This document shows positions 33,009 to 36,883 of a stretch of DNA of 36,883 nucleotides, piece after piece (position 1 is the stretch's first letter; every line of letters begins with the position of its first letter). Both the position numbers and the translations under genes were made by a program. Below the pieces are notes generated by a model. That model worked only from the letters and a program-made list of their open reading frames with translations, was not told where the DNA came from and did no database searches. The DNA comes from Chromera velia. Taxonomy: Eukaryota > Sar > Chromeraceae. The stretch covers positions 1 to 36,883 of the forward strand of contig JAHBMJ010001032.1 of NCBI GenBank assembly GCA_018398765.1. Reading direction: 5' to 3'.

Positions 33009-34432
33009 AGCATACAGGCAAAGAAAGACTTGACAGGGGCTGTCGCTATCCATGTGTCCGTTCGCTATTCCATTTGGTGATTCTTTTTCTCTCTTTTGGT
33101 CTCTCTTGACGCGGAAGCCATTACGCCAACTGAAAGGCGGGGGGTATGCTACAGAGTGGGTTATGCAGAAAGTATGATTCATTCATTAGTCCCACTTATC
33201 ATTCCTTAACACGTTTTTGCAACCGGCTACTCGCACGCAGAGAGACACGCTCTCTTTCTCTCTCGCTCCATACGCGCACGCGCGCGCGCGCGCACACACA
33301 CGCACACGCACACGCACATACGCGCGCCACACACGCAGTGGAAGCGAAGGAGGAGCACGTGTATGAGGGAGGGAGGAAGCATACGTGCACAGACGGATCT
33401 GCACTTCCGCTCTCGTTCTGTCTGCGGTGTATTCGCGTAGGACAGAGGACTCACCAGAAAAGTCAACATTGCGGGGTTGATGCCCTCCATGACAACAGGT
33501 GTGATTTCAATTTCGTCACTCAGCCTCAATCTCTGGGAGTAGTTGATAATGCCAAACACCATCACGGCCCCCAGAGTGATAAAAGGCGCCCAACCAGTCA
33601 CCCCAAAAATCTGCACGCACAGTGACAGTGATACAGCTTTGAGTAGGGGTTGAAGAAAGGGCCGCAGGAACCTGTGCAGGCAGGCAGCGAATGCATATCT
33701 GGTGACATTGAGAAGAGGAGTGATTCTCGTGACCGGTTTCATTAGTGTCATTGAAGTAGATGTGCGTCTTTTGTCCAGTTCAATTGAGTCCACTGCACTG
33801 CGGGAGACAGTTGAAAGGGCAGTCGAAGCAAGCCACTGTGGAGAACAGAAAGAAAAAGTCTGCAGAAATGACAACAGAGCAGGGCGGATGCAAAGAGCAC
33901 AAGCCAATCGAGGAGAACGCATGTACTGTTTGTGCATGGGACGAACGGCACGCGCGTCTTGGATGGTTTCGTGTGCGTTGCGGGGTTGGGATCTGAACAG
34001 AAAGAGCGGGGGGTGAGAGTCAAAGGGGGAGAAAAATCGGCCTGTGATTCCGGAGTAATGTGGACGGGTTCAGTCATCTGAAGATGCAAAGGAGAACCGA
34101 CTGCGCGCATCCTCTGCCGGTCTCGAGGCATTTTTTTCTCCACGGAATTCGCATATACAAGTATTCTCAGACCCACACAAGAACGATACAAGCGACTCAC
34201 CCCTGAGCAGATACCAATTGCTGCAGCAAGTGCGTGACGGATCCAATGAAGAAGTTCCAAAAAGTCGGCCTGCAGAGATCGAGCCCAGACAAAATATATG
34301 ACACAAAAATCAAAGAGGAATGCTCGAGATTCTAACAAGAATTGCAGGCATGCCAACACCGACCTTCGTAAACTCCTCTGCATCGTCTCTAAAGTCAAAC
34401 GCCCGCTTGAACAGGTCGCCTTTGGAGGTCAT
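32374..34432 (-). CDS. RAB5IF/EMC6-family membrane protein (Rab5-interacting protein-like)
   Basis: Four phase-0 exons, 34432-34364, 34269-34201, 33610-33455 and 32412-32374, encode 110 aa. The start is ATG (MTSKGDLFKRAFDFRDDAEE). The sequence follows the RAB5IF (C20orf24) pattern as I know it: a charged N-terminus; an Asp-Phe-Leu-Glu then Trp-Ile-Arg-His entry to a first membrane segment (HALAAAIGICSG); a second (PFITLGAVMVFGIINYSQR); an acidic loop (LRLSDEIEIT); and a third segment split over the last intron (NPAMLTFL joined to FFWILVYTFLHG). Human RAB5IF is a little longer, mainly at the N-terminus. Family members work at the ER in assembly of multipass membrane proteins, and an ER location is inferred here. 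The 13-codon last exon lies 1,042 nt downstream; the match of its sequence to the family C-terminus supports it. Confidence 0.82.
32413..33454. repeat. Intron 3 of gene E, packed with simple repeats
   Basis: Within this 1,042-nt intron are (TGTC)n at about 32639-32666, short GCAC units near 32696-32712, (CAGG)n at about 32858-32892, (CA)n with CATA interruptions at about 32896-32984, (GA)n at about 32985-33009, and mixed CG/CA runs at about 33277-33320. These runs create long artificial open frames of Cys/Val or His/Thr, which are not genes. Confidence 0.85.
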
Positions 34433-35153
34433 TAGACAACGGAGTCCTCCCCAGACGCCTTGCAGAGTGGCCTAAACTCGAATTGGAAAAATCAAACCAC
34501 GCAAAGATTCACAAGTCAAATCGAAAGAAGCGAATTATGTCAGCTGAGGAAGACTACTAACGCTAGTCTGTCAATGGGAGGGCGCTCTCTCACTTCCGAG
34601 CTTGGTCTCTGTGTTGACAGATTGGCAGGCTCCTGACAGTAGACGGACGCCCTTGACACTACTTGAGGTCGGGAGAGCACAAAATACAGAGCCTGTGTAA
34701 ATCTGCAGCAATGTAGCATGCCATTCTGGACCTGCCCTAGGTTGCAGTGGACAGAGAAGGTGGATCAGCAGCTTCTCAACAAGTGCGAGGTATGCGACGA
34801 CTATGCGTGTGAACAAATGTCGTTGAACATCGTTGAGAGCCTGGCCGGATCTCGAGTCAAACAGAATCTCGGAGATTCTCGGAGACGCTTCTCTTGGAGA
34901 CGGCTGCAGGCTCTTGCATGCACATGGGCGCGCGCGCGCCTCGCGTACGTTGTGTCAGGCAAGAGGTATTAATACTTTGCGGGCAACTAAGTGCTGGTGG
35001 CAGTTTGATTGACGGCAGTCTGTGTCAATGTCCGTCACGGTTTTCGGTCAAGCCGCCAGAACAGTTAAAGCTGCCTTGCATTGTCCATCAGGCCGACCGG
35101 CTGAAACATTTGGACCGGGCTGAATCAGCAGCTTCAGGACGAAGGTGCAAGAA
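34433..35153. promoter_or_regulatory. Divergent intergenic region between genes E and F
   Basis: This separates the start codons of the RAB5IF-like gene (minus) and gene F (plus), so both promoters should be here. An 84-codon frame at 34718-34972 has no recognisable features. There is a tandem TCTCGGAGATTCTCGGAGA near 34867 and a CG run near 34930. It is not AT-rich. Confidence 0.35.
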
Positions 35154-36608
35154 ATGAAGTCCCCGGCTCTTTTGCTCGTCATCTGTCTGAGTACTTTGTC
35201 CGTTTCCTGGGGGTTTCTCCTAAACCAGGGGTGTGGGGACCCATGGCTACGGCAGACAGGCTCGTCTCGACTGTGTCTAGCGAGTACAGAAGCTCCGATC
35301 GAACCTCCACTGCCGAAAACCTACGGTGATGTGGCACAGAAAGCCTTTGACTCTTTGTCTGATGTGGAGAAGTACAACAGTCTTGCACAAGGATTGCTGA
35401 GAAAGATCATTCAAGTGAGGGCAGAGAGACAGCAGGGTGGTGAGGGAGCACCAGCTCTGCAGTTTCTACGAGAGTCCCTGCAGGAAGGGGGGGACTTGGG
35501 GGGGTATGAGACCGCATGGGACGTTGTGAAGGAGATGACGCGCAAGGGCATCCGACTGACCCCGCGCTCGCTGTCTCTCCTTGTCGATGCTGCGTCAATC
35601 TCCAGAAGTGCGCGGGTGCTTTCACAGTCTCTTGGCCTTGCAGAGGCAAATGGGGTGTTGCAAGCATTCAATACTACATGCAAGGGCTTGGAGAGGGCTG
35701 CAGTCCAGAAGCCGAAAGTTGATCTTCCATTCCGTCTCCCTCTACCCACAGGGAGACGGCGGGAAGGGGACCAGAATGGGGAATCGAAGCTGCCTGAAGA
35801 CGATCGTAAGGGCGAGGTGCTTAGTGCGTTAGGTTTCTTGGGCTACACGGGGGGTTGGGTTGGGGATGAGATTGTGGGTCCGCTTGTCGACACAGACTGG
35901 ACGTTTTTCGATCAGGCCCTGCCTGGAGTTGCCCTCGCGGGGTTGGGGGCTGCTGCCCTGTATGACTTTTTGCAGGGGGGGCAGAAAGTGGGTCGGCAGG
36001 TGGCTGCAGGACTCAAGAGACTTTTCTTGCAAGACGTTAAGAGAGAGAGTCTGGTGGAGGCAGCTTCGTTCCTGACTGCCTACTTAGATGGTGTGCCTGC
36101 GTTTCCCTTTAGGCCAACTAGCCAAGATGCCCTGCGTGTTTGGGCACTGTCCACTGAGGAGGGAAAGTCAACAGCAGGAGGGAGAAGAGCTCCCGAAGTA
36201 AATGGGTCTGTCGACAGTCTGCTCGTGTGGTTGATGGCCCCTGTTGTTGCCGAGAGTGATGCTCATGAAGATTTGATCTATAGTGACCCCCGCATTCCCC
36301 GCAAGTTTCTGCAGGCTGTGGATGAAATAGAGAAGGGGGGGGGGGTCGAGGTGGACAAAGGAGAGATTGAGAAAAGGTTGCGTGCTGCGTTTGATAAAGC
36401 ATCTGCACTCCTTTCGAAATATCGTTCGTTGCATCTTCTCTTGGCGGAACGTATGGAAAGTGAAATTTCGACGGTCGGAGACTGTGTTGCTTTTGTTGAA
36501 AACTTCTTTCGACAAGCAGACGAATCAAAATCGTCACCGGAGAAAGAAAAGACTCTCAAGAGCGAGGGATCAGAAAGGAAGCAGATCCTGTGGCAAAAAC
36601 AGTGGTGA
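35154..36608 (+). CDS. Unrecognised protein with complex-plastid-type leader
   Basis: A single exon encodes 484 aa from ATG 35154; an upstream GTG is not needed. Residues 1-20 form a signal peptide (MKSPALLLVICLSTLSVSWG) followed at 21 by Phe and then a Ser/Arg/Thr-containing stretch low in acidic residues (GSSRLCLASTEAP). This is the two-part leader, often with Phe at the junction, of proteins sent to secondary red-lineage plastids. The mature part has helical regions at about 55-180, a hydrophilic linker at about 200-220, a Gly-rich segment with GFLGYTGGWVGDEIVGPL (about 227-244) and one likely membrane segment (ALPGVALAGLGAAALYDFL, about 255-273). The C-terminal half is helical and ends in a charged tail. 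I do not recognise a family. Plastid location is inferred from the leader only. It is the only intronless gene in the window. Confidence 0.75.
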   Translation: MKSPALLLVICLSTLSVSWGFLLNQGCGDPWLRQTGSSRLCLASTEAPIEPPLPKTYGDVAQKAFDSLSDVEKYNSLAQGLLRKIIQVRAERQQGGEGAPALQFLRESLQEGGDLGGYETAWDVVKEMTRKGIRLTPRSLSLLVDAASISRSARVLSQSLGLAEANGVLQAFNTTCKGLERAAVQKPKVDLPFRLPLPTGRRREGDQNGESKLPEDDRKGEVLSALGFLGYTGGWVGDEIVGPLVDTDWTFFDQALPGVALAGLGAAALYDFLQGGQKVGRQVAAGLKRLFLQDVKRESLVEAASFLTAYLDGVPAFPFRPTSQDALRVWALSTEEGKSTAGGRRAPEVNGSVDSLLVWLMAPVVAESDAHEDLIYSDPRIPRKFLQAVDEIEKGGGVEVDKGEIEKRLRAAFDKASALLSKYRSLHLLLAERMESEISTVGDCVAFVENFFRQADESKSSPEKEKTLKSEGSERKQILWQKQW

Positions 36609-36883
36609 GAGAGCGACTCACTGAGAGAGGTTGGACCTGTCAAGTTTTGTGTGAAATACTCATGTGCCTCGAAGTTGATCAACCAGAGGTCCTTCTGACC
36701 CTTTCCCATCTGGCTAGCTTCTCTCGTTCTCTCTTTTTCCTGCTCTCTCCCTCTCTTTCTCCCCCGGGAGTCCCCCCCTCTCGCCCCCCCCCCCTTCCCT
36801 CACTCCCTTCATCCCTCTTTCCTTCTCTCCTCTCGCTCTCTTTCTCCCCCTTTCTCCTTCTCTCCTCTCTCTCCCTCCCCCCC
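36609..36883. other. Pyrimidine-rich 3' flank at right edge
   Basis: After the stop of gene F the sequence soon becomes almost pure C and T (about 36718-36883) with C runs. It could be a pyrimidine tract beyond the gene or part of an intron of a gene outside the window. No gene is seen in it. Confidence 0.6.

Noticed and set aside
32772-33182. Minus-strand Cys/Val-rich open frames of up to 136 codons
   Set aside because: Translation of the (CA)n, (CAGG)n and (GA)n runs in intron 3 of gene E; not a protein.
34718-34972. Plus-strand open frame of 84 codons in the E/F spacer
   Set aside because: No recognisable features, and it ends before the gene F leader. Chance frame in promoter sequence is more likely.

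Overview
The window looks like nuclear DNA of a photosynthetic alveolate, most likely a chromerid alga (Chromera or Vitrella type). This is inferred from three things: an apicomplexan-type LCCL/lectin adhesive protein (LAP/CCp family), a single-exon protein with a signal-peptide-plus-transit-peptide leader as used for complex plastids, and very intron-rich genes with GT-AG introns. About half of the modelled introns start GTC, most often GTCAGT. No bacterial, viral or transposon gene was recognised.

Layout from left to right. (A) <1-10617, minus strand: a very long coiled-coil protein, at least 16 exons and over 2,090 codons in phase, running off the left edge. (B) 11201-13848, plus: a three-exon diacylglycerol kinase. 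(C) 15321-20732, minus: a 21-exon secreted LAP/CCp-type protein (signal peptide, discoidin, ricin-B lectin, discoidin, neurexin-collagen-like, LCCL, C-terminal jelly-roll lectin). (D) 21534-29671, plus: a secreted protein assembled from large helical and cysteine-bearing exons plus a long series of tiny symmetric exons (6, 15, 18 and 33 nt). (E) 32374-34432, minus: a four-exon RAB5IF/EMC6-family membrane protein. (F) 35154-36608, plus: a 484-residue unrecognised protein with a plastid-type leader.

The genes alternate in strand, giving divergent pairs A/B, C/D and E/F and convergent pairs B/C and D/E. The B/C, C/D and D/E spacers hold strongly AT-rich islands; the A/B and E/F spacers do not. 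C and D are both predicted secreted and share one divergent intergenic region. There is no other evidence that the genes form one pathway.

The most unusual item is gene D. From its fifth exon to its last, every intron is phase 1 and every internal exon is a multiple of three. Thirteen exons are 36 nt or shorter and four are only 6 nt. Any of these exons can be skipped without breaking the frame, the same architecture as the micro-exon genes (MEGs) of schistosomes. I know of no description of it in alveolates. Exon models come from reading splice sites and checking phase by hand; no transcript or database search was available.
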